NCBI GenBank assembly: GCA_045399315.1
Contig: DAYVGO010000083.1
Coordinates: forward strand, 1 to 7,916
From: Arsenophonus sp045399315
GTDB lineage: Bacteria > Pseudomonadota > Gammaproteobacteria > Enterobacterales > Enterobacteriaceae
Reading direction: 5' to 3'
DNA length: 7,916 bases
Position numbers and translations under genes: made by a program. The notes beneath the pieces were generated by a model, which was not told the origin of the DNA, ran no database searches, and saw nothing but the letters and a program-made list of their open reading frames with translations. Shown here in pieces: positions 1-5,918 of the stretch (positions are counted from its first letter, which is position 1; each line of letters begins with the position of its first letter).

Positions 1-2314
1 GTTTTTTACTGCTTTGTAGTTTGATGGTAGCTATACCTTTTTTATTAGTAGTACTGCTTGTAGCTAAAACCACTAAATCACCCTTATTTTGTTGCCAATT
101 GACCTCAACTTCAGGTACTGAATTACCCTGTTGATCTATTACTAACGCATTAAAAGTAAAAAAACTTTCACCATCTGCTATTTTAGCATCGTTGGAATCA
201 TTTAATGTTACTGTATCTACTCGGGCGGTATTGGTATCACTTAAGAAGGTGATAGATTGCGTTTTTACATCCCCATTAATTTCTGCAGAAATTTTACTTA
301 TCCCAGATTGTGCATTCGTAACATAAACAATCAATTCACCATTTTCATTAGTCTTAATATTATTTGTAGCCACATTTTCAATTTTTGATTGATTACTACC
401 CGTTAGATTAATAGGTAAGTTTCTTACTGGATTTCCATTTTTATCAGTTACTAATAAATAAAGTTCATTTTTTTCTTTATTATTTGCTAATGAGTTATCT
501 CTTTTAACTGTGAATCTCGAAATTTTAGCTGATTCTTTATCTGCACTAAATTCAATAGGTTGATTGCTATGGTTTCCATTTTCCATCTTAGCAATGATTT
601 TTCCTTTCCCTGAAACTGTACTTCTAACTTTTACTATTGCTTTTCCTTGATTATCAGTTTTAACTTGTGAAGCATATTCATTGGAGGATTTTTCATCAAA
701 TAATATTATTCCTGATTTACCGTTATATTTTTTTAATCCTTCAACCTCAAATGTAATTTTTTGATCAATAAGTGGATGTTTTTGTTCGTTAGTAACAAAC
801 GCCGTTATCGTAAAATAATCAACATTATTTGCAGGTATTATTTTGTTTGGTGTTACACTCAACAAATTAATAACATTTTTAGAACGCTTAACTCTAATTA
901 ATGTTTTAGCAGTTTCAGAAACATTACCGTTATTATCTTCTGCAACTGCGCTTACCGAATAGTCTTCTGGTGTATTATCTTCCAATTTAAACATGTAAGC
1001 GGGTAGATTAACTTCTAGCTGGGTAGGAGAAACCTGATTATAAGTACCACCATTATCAAAAAAATTAGCTGGAAACATCCAATTAATTTTTTTTAAGCCA
1101 TATTTAGTTTTATGAACAGTAACAGGTATAATAATTAATTCGTTTCCTTCTCCAAAAATTTCTTTAGGCAATGAAATACTAATTAATTTTTGCTTATAAT
1201 ATTGCATTACGATGTCATAGTTTCTGTCAACAAAATCATACTTACTGCCGACCAAACTACGTATTACATCAACTGAATCAGGATCTACCTGCTGCGACAA
1301 TGGTATGCCAAAATTATAAATAACATCTAAACCAATCATAGTGTCATTACGATCGCCCACCGTATGCTCACCCTTAAAGATTAGTAGTGGTATTGGTGTA
1401 TAATTTATTCCTAAGGTTAATGCGTAGGGATCATTTTCTAGCTTATCCTTATCCACTCCGTTACCAATATGTACACCTGTTCCAAAATATTTATCATATT
1501 TAATACTACCGCCTAGTTTAGGGTAAGTAGGTAAATAGGCTTGAGCGCGAATATCAAAACCAGAGGCTGGACGTTCATAATAATCATCCATTGTGGATAT
1601 TTTTGATTGATGCCAGTCGGTTAATCTAAAATAGCCATTTGCAGCCAGTTTCAGATAATCTGTCCACGCTTCACCACCAATACCTAATCTGGCATTACCA
1701 CCTGTATAATCATAATCATAAAAGGTATTAATACCATAAATCCAATCGCACCAATATTGGCGATATCCTAAACCTAAGTTTATAGTATTTCGTTCTTGAT
1801 TAGTTCTTAATCCCCATTGTGTGAAAAATATGTTATTTGGTTTATCAATAAGAGGTAATAAAAATTCACCTGAAAATTTTTGATCTATTCCAAAAGAAAC
1901 ACGAGCTTTACCATATTGATTTAACCAGTCGTTAATTCGTTGATTGACCAATCCTTGGCCAATATTCTTTGCATAACTAATGGAAGTCTCTAAGGGATTC
2001 TTCTTTAAAAGAATACTACTAAGTTGAGTTACCCCTAATGCTATTTTCTTATCAGATTTATTTTTTTCCTTTGATAAAGAGTCAGAACTACCCAAATCAG
2101 GTAAGGTAGGTTCCACTTTAGTTTTTTTTTCTACAACTACAATTTCTGGCATTTCTAGTGGATAATTTTCTGAGCTTAAATTTTCAAAGGGAGTTAATGG
2201 ATAAGATTTTTTAGTTGGTTGTGATGTAAGGGCACAAAGGGGAGAAAGAAGATAAAACATCTGTAATAAAAGTAGGTACCAAATTATTTTATTTCTTCCA
2301 AGATAAAATGTCAA
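1..2314 (-). CDS. Inverse autotransporter adhesin (intimin/invasin-like), C-terminus beyond window
   Basis: The frame is open for 771 codons to the window edge. From a TTG at 2314 it reads a basic start, a hydrophobic stretch (about residues 10-23) and a likely signal-peptidase site after SPLCA (residue 28). Residues about 85-345 resemble the intimin beta-barrel (PF11924 type), with aromatic, glycine-rich strands such as GLGYRQYW, FYDYDYTGGNARLGIGGEAW and the closing YNFGIPLSQQ. A linker follows (LVGSKYDFVDRNYDIVMQY), then a first extracellular module and three Ig-like Big-1-type repeats (about 475-590, 595-690, 691 to the edge), the last two ending or pausing at phrases like TNENGELIVYVTNAQSG. 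Family members insert the barrel in the outer membrane and export the repeats for adhesion. No LysM domain is visible between signal and barrel. The start is uncertain: in-frame stops lie just upstream, TTG has AAAGGA 11 bases before it, ATT at 2317 is better spaced, and ATG at 2260 would cut the signal peptide short. A9 at 2122-2130 is read in frame. Confidence 0.9.
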   Translation of the reverse strand, partial: MTFYLGRNKIIWYLLLLQMFYLLSPLCALTSQPTKKSYPLTPFENLSSENYPLEMPEIVVVEKKTKVEPTLPDLGSSDSLSKEKNKSDKKIALGVTQLSSILLKKNPLETSISYAKNIGQGLVNQRINDWLNQYGKARVSFGIDQKFSGEFLLPLIDKPNNIFFTQWGLRTNQERNTINLGLGYRQYWCDWIYGINTFYDYDYTGGNARLGIGGEAWTDYLKLAANGYFRLTDWHQSKISTMDDYYERPASGFDIRAQAYLPTYPKLGGSIKYDKYFGTGVHIGNGVDKDKLENDPYALTLGINYTPIPLLIFKGEHTVGDRNDTMIGLDVIYNFGIPLSQQVDPDSVDVIRSLVGSKYDFVDRNYDIVMQYYKQKLISISLPKEIFGEGNELIIIPVTVHKTKYGLKKINWMFPANFFDNGGTYNQVSPTQLEVNLPAYMFKLEDNTPEDYSVSAVAEDNNGNVSETAKTLIRVKRSKNVINLLSVTPNKIIPANNVDYFTITAFVTNEQKHPLIDQKITFEVEGLKKYNGKSGIILFDEKSSNEYASQVKTDNQGKAIVKVRSTVSGKGKIIAKMENGNHSNQPIEFSADKESAKISRFTVKRDNSLANNKEKNELYLLVTDKNGNPVRNLPINLTGSNQSKIENVATNNIKTNENGELIVYVTNAQSGISKISAEINGDVKTQSITFLSDTNTARVDTVTLNDSNDAKIADGESFFTFNALVIDQQGNSVPEVEVNWQQNKGDLVVLATSSTTNKKGIATIKLQSSKK

Positions 2315-2359
2315 AATTTGTTATGTCCTTTAACAAAATTTATTATTTAATAATCCATT

Positions 2360-2388
2360 TATTTAGGGCCTACCATCAATTATGTAAA
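2360..2388 (-). promoter_or_regulatory. Possible promoter for the adhesin gene
   Basis: On the minus strand TTTACA (2388-2383, five of six to the -35 consensus) is separated by 17 bases from TAAATA (2365-2360, three of six to the -10). It lies 46 bases before the TTG start. The -35 element falls inside the last codons of the IS5-like transposase remnant, so the element may have supplied an outward promoter. The -10 match is poor. Confidence 0.25.
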
Positions 2389-2490
2389 AACATTTTAGCT
2401 GTTAGTAAATAGCCCCAAAGGAAGTTACGGGCTATTTTATCATAACGAATTGTAATTGCATGGTATTAATTCCTTATCTCGAACTCAGGT
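2376..2490 (-). pseudogene. IS5-family transposase, C-terminal remnant
   Basis: The minus strand reads HAITIRYDKIARNFLWGY and then LLTAKMFLHN before a TGA at 2378-2376. IRYDKIARNFL is the conserved C-terminal motif of IS5-group DDE transposases (usually ATRYDKxARNFL), which follows the catalytic glutamate helix. An in-frame stop lies just upstream (FEIRN, stop, YHAITIRYDK), and no DDE catalytic core can be read further upstream, so only the tail survives. It sits about 60 bases before the adhesin start and may mark an old insertion boundary. Seen directly: the motif and the stops. Assignment to the IS5 family is from memory of the motif; the exact group is unknown. Confidence 0.6.
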
Positions 2491-2733
2491 TAATTTATGA
2501 CAGAATCTAATTATTAACTAATGTTACGCAGACTTCAAAAATATCTAAAGTTGCTCATAGATTGTTCGTGTTGCATTGATTAATGATTTCCGGCATAAAG
2601 CAAACGGGTTAAACTTGTTAGCTATACTTATTAAGTTAATTATGCTCAAAGACATTTGTAACCTCGCCATGTGTTGCTAATATTAATTAATAATTAAAGA
2701 CCTGAAGAAGAAAAACCACACAAAATCGCTCTC
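2491..2733. other. Gene-free stretch between IS remnants
   Basis: I see no credible coding frame on either strand: stops are frequent in all six frames, and the longest readable pieces are under about 25 codons. It is AT-rich and lies between the IS5-like and IS6-like fragments, so it is probably eroded insertion-sequence or plasmid backbone DNA. Confidence 0.5.
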
Positions 2734-2923
2734 GGTTCTGTTACATTAAAATCTATGGACGATATGATGGTTGTATTTCCGATTTTATCTATCAGTAATA
2801 TCATAGTTAGGCAAAGTTTAAGCGTCTCCACTATCCCACTGAAGACATCTTAATGTGTTTACGTTGGTATTTAGCCTACAAATTAAGCTCACGTGATTTA
2901 GAAAGATGATGCAAAAAAGATGT
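2734..2923 (+). mobile_element. IS6-family element, left end with transposase N-terminus
   Basis: GGTTCTGTTACA at 2734 matches the typical IS6-family terminal inverted repeat (GGTTCTGTTGCAAA type). From 2811 the plus strand reads AKFKRLHYPTEDILMC followed by LRWYLAYKLSSRDLER. This is the N-terminal HTH region of IS6/IS240 transposases (the KRHRYPxDVIxxxVRWYLxYxLSYRDLEE pattern). A TGA at 2907-2909 ends the frame, but a one-base shift continues it as MMQKR from 2906, matching the family's EEMMAERG. Homology stops at about 2923, exactly where a second IS6-type end begins. The catalytic DDE domain is absent, so this fragment cannot transpose alone. Confidence 0.65.
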
Positions 2924-2940
2924 GGTTCTGTCGAAAATAT
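2924..2940 (-). repeat. IS6-type terminal inverted repeat of the second fragment
   Basis: GGTTCTGTCGAAAATAT on the plus strand shares its first eight bases with the end at 2734. It lies 36 bases beyond the stop codon of the minus-strand transposase tail, the usual distance for an IS6 right end. It therefore marks the outer boundary of the C-terminal fragment and the junction with the left-end fragment. Confidence 0.55.
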
Positions 2941-3138
2941 TTTCAAAATTAGAAATGCCCTTATTCAGGACGTAATTAGGAGGCCGCTAGTGCGTAAAAC
3001 TGTTTCCATACTGGGGTATCGCCTGTATTTTCCATCTGTCCTTTTTTTAGCATCCAATGCAATTCCTACAATAGTGGCTTCAGCGGATTCAAATGATTTA
3101 AACCCAAGCATATATTTCGTGATCTTTTTAATACCATA
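2924..3138 (-). mobile_element. IS6-family element, right end with transposase C-terminus, fused to nuc
   Basis: From about 3135 the minus strand reads GIKKITKYMLGFKSFESAEA and TIVGIAL, the conserved C-terminal block of IS6 transposases (RRxxRPMLGFKSFxxAxxTLxGIEL). A deletion shifts the frame, and it resumes as MLKKGQMENTGDTPVWKQFY then ALAAS with a TAA at 2978-2976, again typical of the family (HMIRKGQ ... FYALA). The fragment runs in frame into the broken nuclease gene upstream (GSFNY at 3153-3139), producing a chimeric 124-residue open frame that is half nuclease and half transposase. It is oriented opposite to the left-end fragment at 2734, so two copies or an inversion are needed to explain the arrangement. 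Confidence 0.7.
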
Positions 3139-3545
3139 ATAGTTAAAAGACCCCGTTTCGATTGAGTAGCCATCAATTACCATAAACTTGTTGTGCATAA
3201 TCGCATACTTATCATTTAGCCTTACCGGTACACAATGGTTAGCCAGATAGGTTACAGGAGTATACTTTCCGCCATTCAATTTATTGTCTGCAACCACACG
3301 CACATTTACGCCTCTAAACTGCACATCAACAAAAGCCAATGCAATGAGTTTACTGGTAAACGAATAAGCGGCAAGATCAATTGAGTTTTTTGCCTCTTCA
3401 ATTTCCTTAATGGTTATCTGGATTGCTGCTTTGACCAGTGAAAAACCGATCTCTACATCTTGAATGTTCGTAATTGCTGAGGTAGGTGATGTGAAGGCAA
3501 AAAAAGTGAAACAATAGCCGCAGTTAATTTTACTGATTTACTCAT
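3139..3545 (-). pseudogene. nuc: Nuc/EndA-like phospholipase-D-fold endonuclease, frameshifted and 3'-truncated
   Basis: ATG at 3545 follows AAGGTG, 11 bases upstream, and starts a signal-peptide-like MSKSVKLTAAIVSLF. The frame then fails in a T7 tract (minus strand, 3505-3499). One extra T would continue it as FAFTSPTSAITNIQDVEIGF, then EIEEAKNSIDLAAYSFTSK and GVNVRVVADNKLNGGKYTP. The single HKD active site is intact: HNKFMVID followed by GSFN, the HxK(x)4D(x)6GSxN pattern. This matches the small secreted or periplasmic Nuc nucleases carried by IncN-type conjugative plasmids. The normal C-terminus (about 30 residues after GSFNY) is replaced by IS6 transposase tail. It lies 3' of the rep cluster on the same strand and was probably its last gene. 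Confidence 0.8.
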
Positions 3546-3681
3546 CGTTAACAGCACCTTAATAGCGAGAATTGGTATTCTCTTCTTCGCTAACCAAAAC
3601 CCACAAGTAGTCGATGAAAAGGCATAGCATAATGAAGCATTGAAGTTATCGCCTCCCCAGCGCAAGCCATCACCCAAAATA

Positions 3682-3996
3682 CTACAAAAAAGGAATCTTA
3701 TAGTTATCCGGTGCCGTAAAATGCTTATCGAGATGATAATACATTACAATGCATCCCAGTCCTCCTATCACAAAAATACATCCCTTAAAAGCATGTAAAA
3801 ACGTAAAAAATGCGACAGTAACCATATGGAGTATATTTGCAAATGGGATGCGCAACGCGAACCACAACCAGTTAATACTAGTCATAATAATTTTTCCTGT
3901 TTTGCCTAATTTTTTCTTCCACTTTACCGTCTTAATAGATTTTTTCACCACCTGACGTTCTGCACCTTGAGGAAACTGATAAATATTATTTTTCAT
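3682..3996 (-). CDS. Small membrane protein translationally coupled to rep; probably truncated
   Basis: This 104-residue frame starts with an ATG whose ATGA overlaps the rep stop, suggesting translational coupling. The N-terminus is basic (residues 18-34, rich in K and R). Two hydrophobic segments follow, about residues 36-66 and 72-86, so a cytoplasmic tail and two membrane helices are likely. It ends YKIPFL immediately after a T6 tract (3691-3686). With one more T the frame would run on to a TAG at 3592-3590, adding a third hydrophobic stretch (FFVVFWVMACAGEAITSM and onward to LLVGFG) with AT-rich third codon positions like its neighbours. The annotated stop may therefore be a frameshift, and the full protein would be about 136 residues. 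I do not recognise the family. Position after rep suggests a plasmid maintenance or surface-exclusion role, but this is a guess. Confidence 0.6.
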   Translation of the reverse strand: MKNNIYQFPQGAERQVVKKSIKTVKWKKKLGKTGKIIMTSINWLWFALRIPFANILHMVTVAFFTFLHAFKGCIFVIGGLGCIVMYYHLDKHFTAPDNYKIPFL

Positions 3997-4934
3997 CGTT
4001 CACCCCGCTTGGCTGCCAGTGAATTTTTTAATTTATAAATCTCCCGTTTACCTTTTTCACGCTGTTGTTCTTTTTCTTCCTGTTCAGGTGTCAGATTACG
4101 ATTATTAAAAATCACCTTATCCTCATCTGTATCATAACGAATACTGTAATCGGGCAAATCATTAGCTTTTTCTAGTTGTTTAATATTATGCCTGAACATT
4201 TTCAACAATGCGGTACTGCCCGTTTTTAGATGAAGTTTATCAAGCGCTATTATAAACTCCCCCTGATTGCCACAATGCTTACGAGCTATCTCATAAAGTC
4301 GCCTGTCGATTGCCTTTCTGATTCGGAAATAGTCAGGGCTAATTTTTAGCATTTTCTTTTTATGCAATGCTTGATAGAGCCAGTCCGGTAAAGTAATTTC
4401 TATCATCCCTATATCCAGCTTTCCTTTCTTCTCTTCCAAAATCCGCCAACTATCAATTAAACCAAAACCAACTGATTCCTGTTTTTCATCAAAATAAACA
4501 ATATTTGTTGTTATTCTTGTTCCAGATAATCTTTTCAAAGCCTTTTCTAATTCTTGGTATGTTCTACCACCTATCTCTCTATTAGTGGTTATTAAAAAAT
4601 CATAAGGCGTAAAACAAACTGTTCTGCTGATTTCTTCATGATTATTCATCGCTTCCTGTAATTTTGATATACTATAAATCCAAACATCTTTATCAAAGAT
4701 AGTTGCCATTCCTGAAGAAGTTGATTCTACAGTAACCGTAATATTTCCATTTTTATATATTCTAGTCTTTGTATCACCCCCTTTTAAGGCAAAGAAAGGA
4801 TGCTCCATGCTGGCCATTTCATCTCTAAAACTCGAAAGTTCCACCTCATCGGCAATAAAAAATTCCAGTTTATGTTTGCGGGGTCGTAATGTTCTCAACT
4901 TGTCTAATCTCTTTTTAATAGTATTATTTATCAT
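3993..4934 (-). CDS. Plasmid replication initiator, RPA family
   Basis: This is an intact 313-residue protein of the replication initiator protein A (RPA, PF10134) type. Visible family motifs in order: KLEFFIAD (22-29), ASMEHPFFALK (41-51), SGMATIFDKDVWIYSISKL (74-92), EISRTVCFTPYDFLITTNR, YQELEKALKRLSGTRITTNI, GFGLIDSWRI, and RLYEIARKHCG about 100 residues from the end, followed by an iteron-binding winged-helix-like region (LKTGSTALLKMFRHNIKQLE). The C-terminus is charged and probably coiled (EQEEKEQQREKGKREIYKLK). The start at 4934 has AGGA ten bases upstream. Its role is to bind the iterons upstream (5015-5214) and recruit host replication proteins. The promoter probably lies among the first iterons, which would allow autorepression. 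No frameshift or missing motif is seen, so this is the best-preserved complete gene here. Confidence 0.9.
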   Translation of the reverse strand: MINNTIKKRLDKLRTLRPRKHKLEFFIADEVELSSFRDEMASMEHPFFALKGGDTKTRIYKNGNITVTVESTSSGMATIFDKDVWIYSISKLQEAMNNHEEISRTVCFTPYDFLITTNREIGGRTYQELEKALKRLSGTRITTNIVYFDEKQESVGFGLIDSWRILEEKKGKLDIGMIEITLPDWLYQALHKKKMLKISPDYFRIRKAIDRRLYEIARKHCGNQGEFIIALDKLHLKTGSTALLKMFRHNIKQLEKANDLPDYSIRYDTDEDKVIFNNRNLTPEQEEKEQQREKGKREIYKLKNSLAAKRGER

Positions 4935-4972
4935 AGCCTCAATCCTGCGCTTCTCTATCAGGGTTGCGGTAA

Positions 4973-5007
4973 GAGTCAGTATATGAGTTACCGCTCAATA
5001 CTGACTC
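4973..5007. promoter_or_regulatory. Palindrome in the rep leader, operator or RNA hairpin
   Basis: GAGTCAGTAT (4973-4982) is perfectly complementary to ATACTGACTC (4998-5007). Inside, TGAG (4984-4987) pairs with CTCA (4994-4997) around a TTACCG loop, leaving one bulged base. It lies between the first iteron and the rep start, where iteron plasmids often carry an inverted-repeat operator bound by Rep dimers. It does not contain the GGGATTTA iteron core, so a different binding protein or an RNA structure in the rep 5' leader is equally possible. Confidence 0.6.
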
Positions 5008-5014
5008 GCTCTTT

Positions 5015-5214
5015 TTGGGATTTAAAAACCTATGAAAGACATAAAAATATTGGGATTTAAAAACCAATATAATGGGACTTATAAACCACGTCAATAAATA
5101 TGAGGAAAAAAGCATAAAAAATATCCTTTTTAATGTGGATAACATAAGTTTCTAACTGGGATTTAGGAACTAAAATACTGGGATTTAGAAACAAAATACT
5201 GGGATTTAGAAACC
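5015..5214 (+). repeat. Six iterons, core GGGATTTA, in two clusters
   Basis: Direct repeats of about 16 bases, YTGGGATTTARAAACC in consensus, lie at 5015-5030, 5050-5065, 5072-5087 (variant ATGGGACTTATAAACC), 5156-5171, 5178-5193 and 5199-5214. Spacing is 21-22 bases between neighbours 2-3, 4-5 and 5-6 (two helical turns), 35 between 1 and 2, and 84 between 3 and 4. The 84-base gap holds a DnaA box. All point the same way and lie just upstream of rep, as expected for Rep-binding iterons. The rep-proximal cluster may double as a regulatory site. Confidence 0.9.
5134..5142 (-). promoter_or_regulatory. DnaA box 1 (perfect consensus)
   Basis: TGTGGATAA on the plus strand is the exact complement of TTATCCACA, the high-affinity DnaA box. 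It lies in the gap between the two iteron clusters. Confidence 0.75.
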
Positions 5215-5296
5215 ACAACACAAAAAAAAATATTATATTTCACATACATACATTATAAAAAATCCTCTTAACTTATTTAACTAATATTAACTAATG
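5215..5296. other. AT-rich unwinding region with tandem 10-mers
   Basis: Directly after the last iteron the sequence is almost pure A+T (long A run at 5222-5230). It then carries three head-to-tail near-repeats with a period of one helical turn: TTAACTTAT (5268-5276), TTAACTAATA (5277-5286) and TTAACTAATG (5287-5296). Such short AT-rich direct repeats are the usual strand-opening site of theta origins. Further copies with the TTAAC core occur at 5389-5398 and 5405-5410. Confidence 0.65.
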
Positions 5297-5324
5297 TTTT
5301 AACCAAAAATCTGTCCCCAGTTGT

Positions 5325-5333
5325 TGTGGATAA
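5325..5333 (-). promoter_or_regulatory. DnaA box 2 (perfect consensus)
   Basis: TGTGGATAA, the complement of TTATCCACA, lies 28 bases beyond the tandem 10-mers. It is in the same orientation as the first box, and the two boxes flank iterons 4-6 and the AT-rich region. Confidence 0.75.
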
Positions 5334-5448
5334 CTTTTCTGATAAAAGAGGTATAACCACTTCAACTTACTTATCGTTAATAATAATTTTAACTTGATTA
5401 ATATTTAACCAAATAGTGACCTAATTTTTTTGTGGCCAAGATGAAATT

Positions 5449-5506
5449 CCGCTTCCTCGTCTGCTCACTCGTTAAGCTCGGTCACAGACTTGCGGCGAGC
5501 GTAACA
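5449..5506. other. GC-rich patch resembling the ColE1/pBR322 origin flank
   Basis: CCGCTTCCTCG, then GCTCACTCG, GCTCGGTC and TGCGGCGAGCG with TAACAG appear in the same order and nearly the same spacing as the segment next to the origin in pBR322/pUC vectors (as I recall it: CCGCTTCCTCGCTCACTGAC, TCGCTGCGCTCGGTCG, CTGCGGCGAGCGGTATCAG). The patch stands out as GC-rich in AT-rich surroundings. In ColE1-type plasmids this neighbourhood is associated with single-strand initiation (PriA/n' assembly) sites; that role here is inference. A 31-codon frame starting at 5441 crosses it but has no ribosome binding site. Confidence 0.5.
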
Positions 5507-5527
5507 GTTTTAGTTAAAAAGACTTTT

Positions 5528-5557
5528 TTGAATTAATTAATTCTGAAACATTACACT
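5528..5557 (+). promoter_or_regulatory. Weak candidate promoter for the HU-like gene
   Basis: TTGAAT (5528-5533) and TACACT (5552-5557) are separated by 18 bases; each matches four of six consensus positions. It lies about 60 bases before the HU-like ATG. Given the AT content, chance matches are likely. Confidence 0.3.
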
Positions 5558-5615
5558 ATTAAGCTGCTACAGCTAGCATTACTAGTATTAACTTATCCAT
5601 TAAGTCAGGCACAGC

Positions 5616-5887
5616 ATGAACAAAACAGAACTCATCAACAAAATCTCTAAAAAAACCATCTAACCAAGAAAGACTCAGAAAATGTACTCAATGCATTCAT
5701 TGAATCCGTGACAGAAGCACTCAAGTCTGGCAATGACTTACAACTCATTGGCTTCGGCAGCTTTCAGGTTAAGCCAAGAGCAGCCAAAGAAGGACGTAAC
5801 CCAAAAACAAGTAAAGTCATTCAAATTGTAACTACGAACGTACCGAGTTTTAAAGCGGGTAAGGATTTGAAAGAAGCGGTCAAATAA
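5616..5887 (+). pseudogene. HU-like nucleoid/DNA-bending protein with one-base frameshift at an A7 tract
   Basis: ATG at 5616 reads MNKTELINKISKK and then hits a TAA shortly after an A7 tract (5649-5655). If one A is added, the frame continues as NHLTKKDSENVLNAFIES, then LQLIGFGSFQVKPRAAKEG, RNPKTSKVIQ and NVPSFKAGKDLKEAVK to TAA at 5885-5887. This gives exactly 90 residues, the standard HU length. The beta-arm signature GFGSF...RAA+.GRNP.T and the PSFKAGK C-terminal helix are intact. HU bends and constrains DNA and helps initiator proteins open AT-rich origin DNA. The gene lies about 300 bases from the origin's 10-mers, divergent from rep. It may be dead, or rescued by polymerase or ribosome slippage on the A tract. 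The Shine-Dalgarno is weak (CAGG, six bases upstream). Confidence 0.85.
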
Positions 5888-5918
5888 CGCAGATACATCT
5901 GAAAACCATGTACGAATT

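Larger units (their letters stand above)
5015..5340. other. Iteron-type plasmid replication origin (oriV)
   Basis: The order is iterons 1-3, DnaA box, iterons 4-6, AT-rich stretch, three tandem AT-rich 10-mers, second DnaA box. This is the standard composition of a Rep-dependent theta origin, adjacent to an RPA-type rep gene transcribed away from it. The limits are set by the outermost iteron and the distal DnaA box; functional boundaries may extend to about 5430. Confidence 0.8.

Noticed and set aside
2924..2970. Continuation of the plus-strand IS6 transposase beyond 2923 (KIRNALIQ resembling a family helix)
   Set aside because: The GGTTCTGTCG inverted repeat and the minus-strand tail explain these bases better; the resemblance is short.
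2906..3139. 77-codon plus-strand frame starting MMQKRC
   Set aside because: Only its first five codons belong to the IS6 transposase; the rest is antisense to the transposase tail and crosses the IS end at 2924.
3453..3677. 74-codon minus-strand frame starting MGDGLRWGG
   Set aside because: Its second half is the first frame of nuc read past the frameshift, and its first half has non-typical third positions. The competing frame that continues the membrane protein looks more protein-like.
3749..3955. 68-codon plus-strand frame
   Set aside because: It is antisense to the membrane protein gene, with no ribosome binding site or family resemblance.
4939..5145. 68-codon minus-strand open frame upstream of rep
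   Set aside because: It runs over iterons 1-3, the palindrome and the DnaA box, lacks a ribosome binding site, and its repeats are explained by the iterons.
5015..5214. CRISPR array
   Set aside because: Repeats are 16 bases with spacers of about 6 bases or irregular gaps, typical of iterons, and no cas genes are present.
5441..5536. 31-codon plus-strand ORF starting MKFRFLVCSL
   Set aside because: No ribosome binding site, and the sequence is accounted for by the ColE1-like island.
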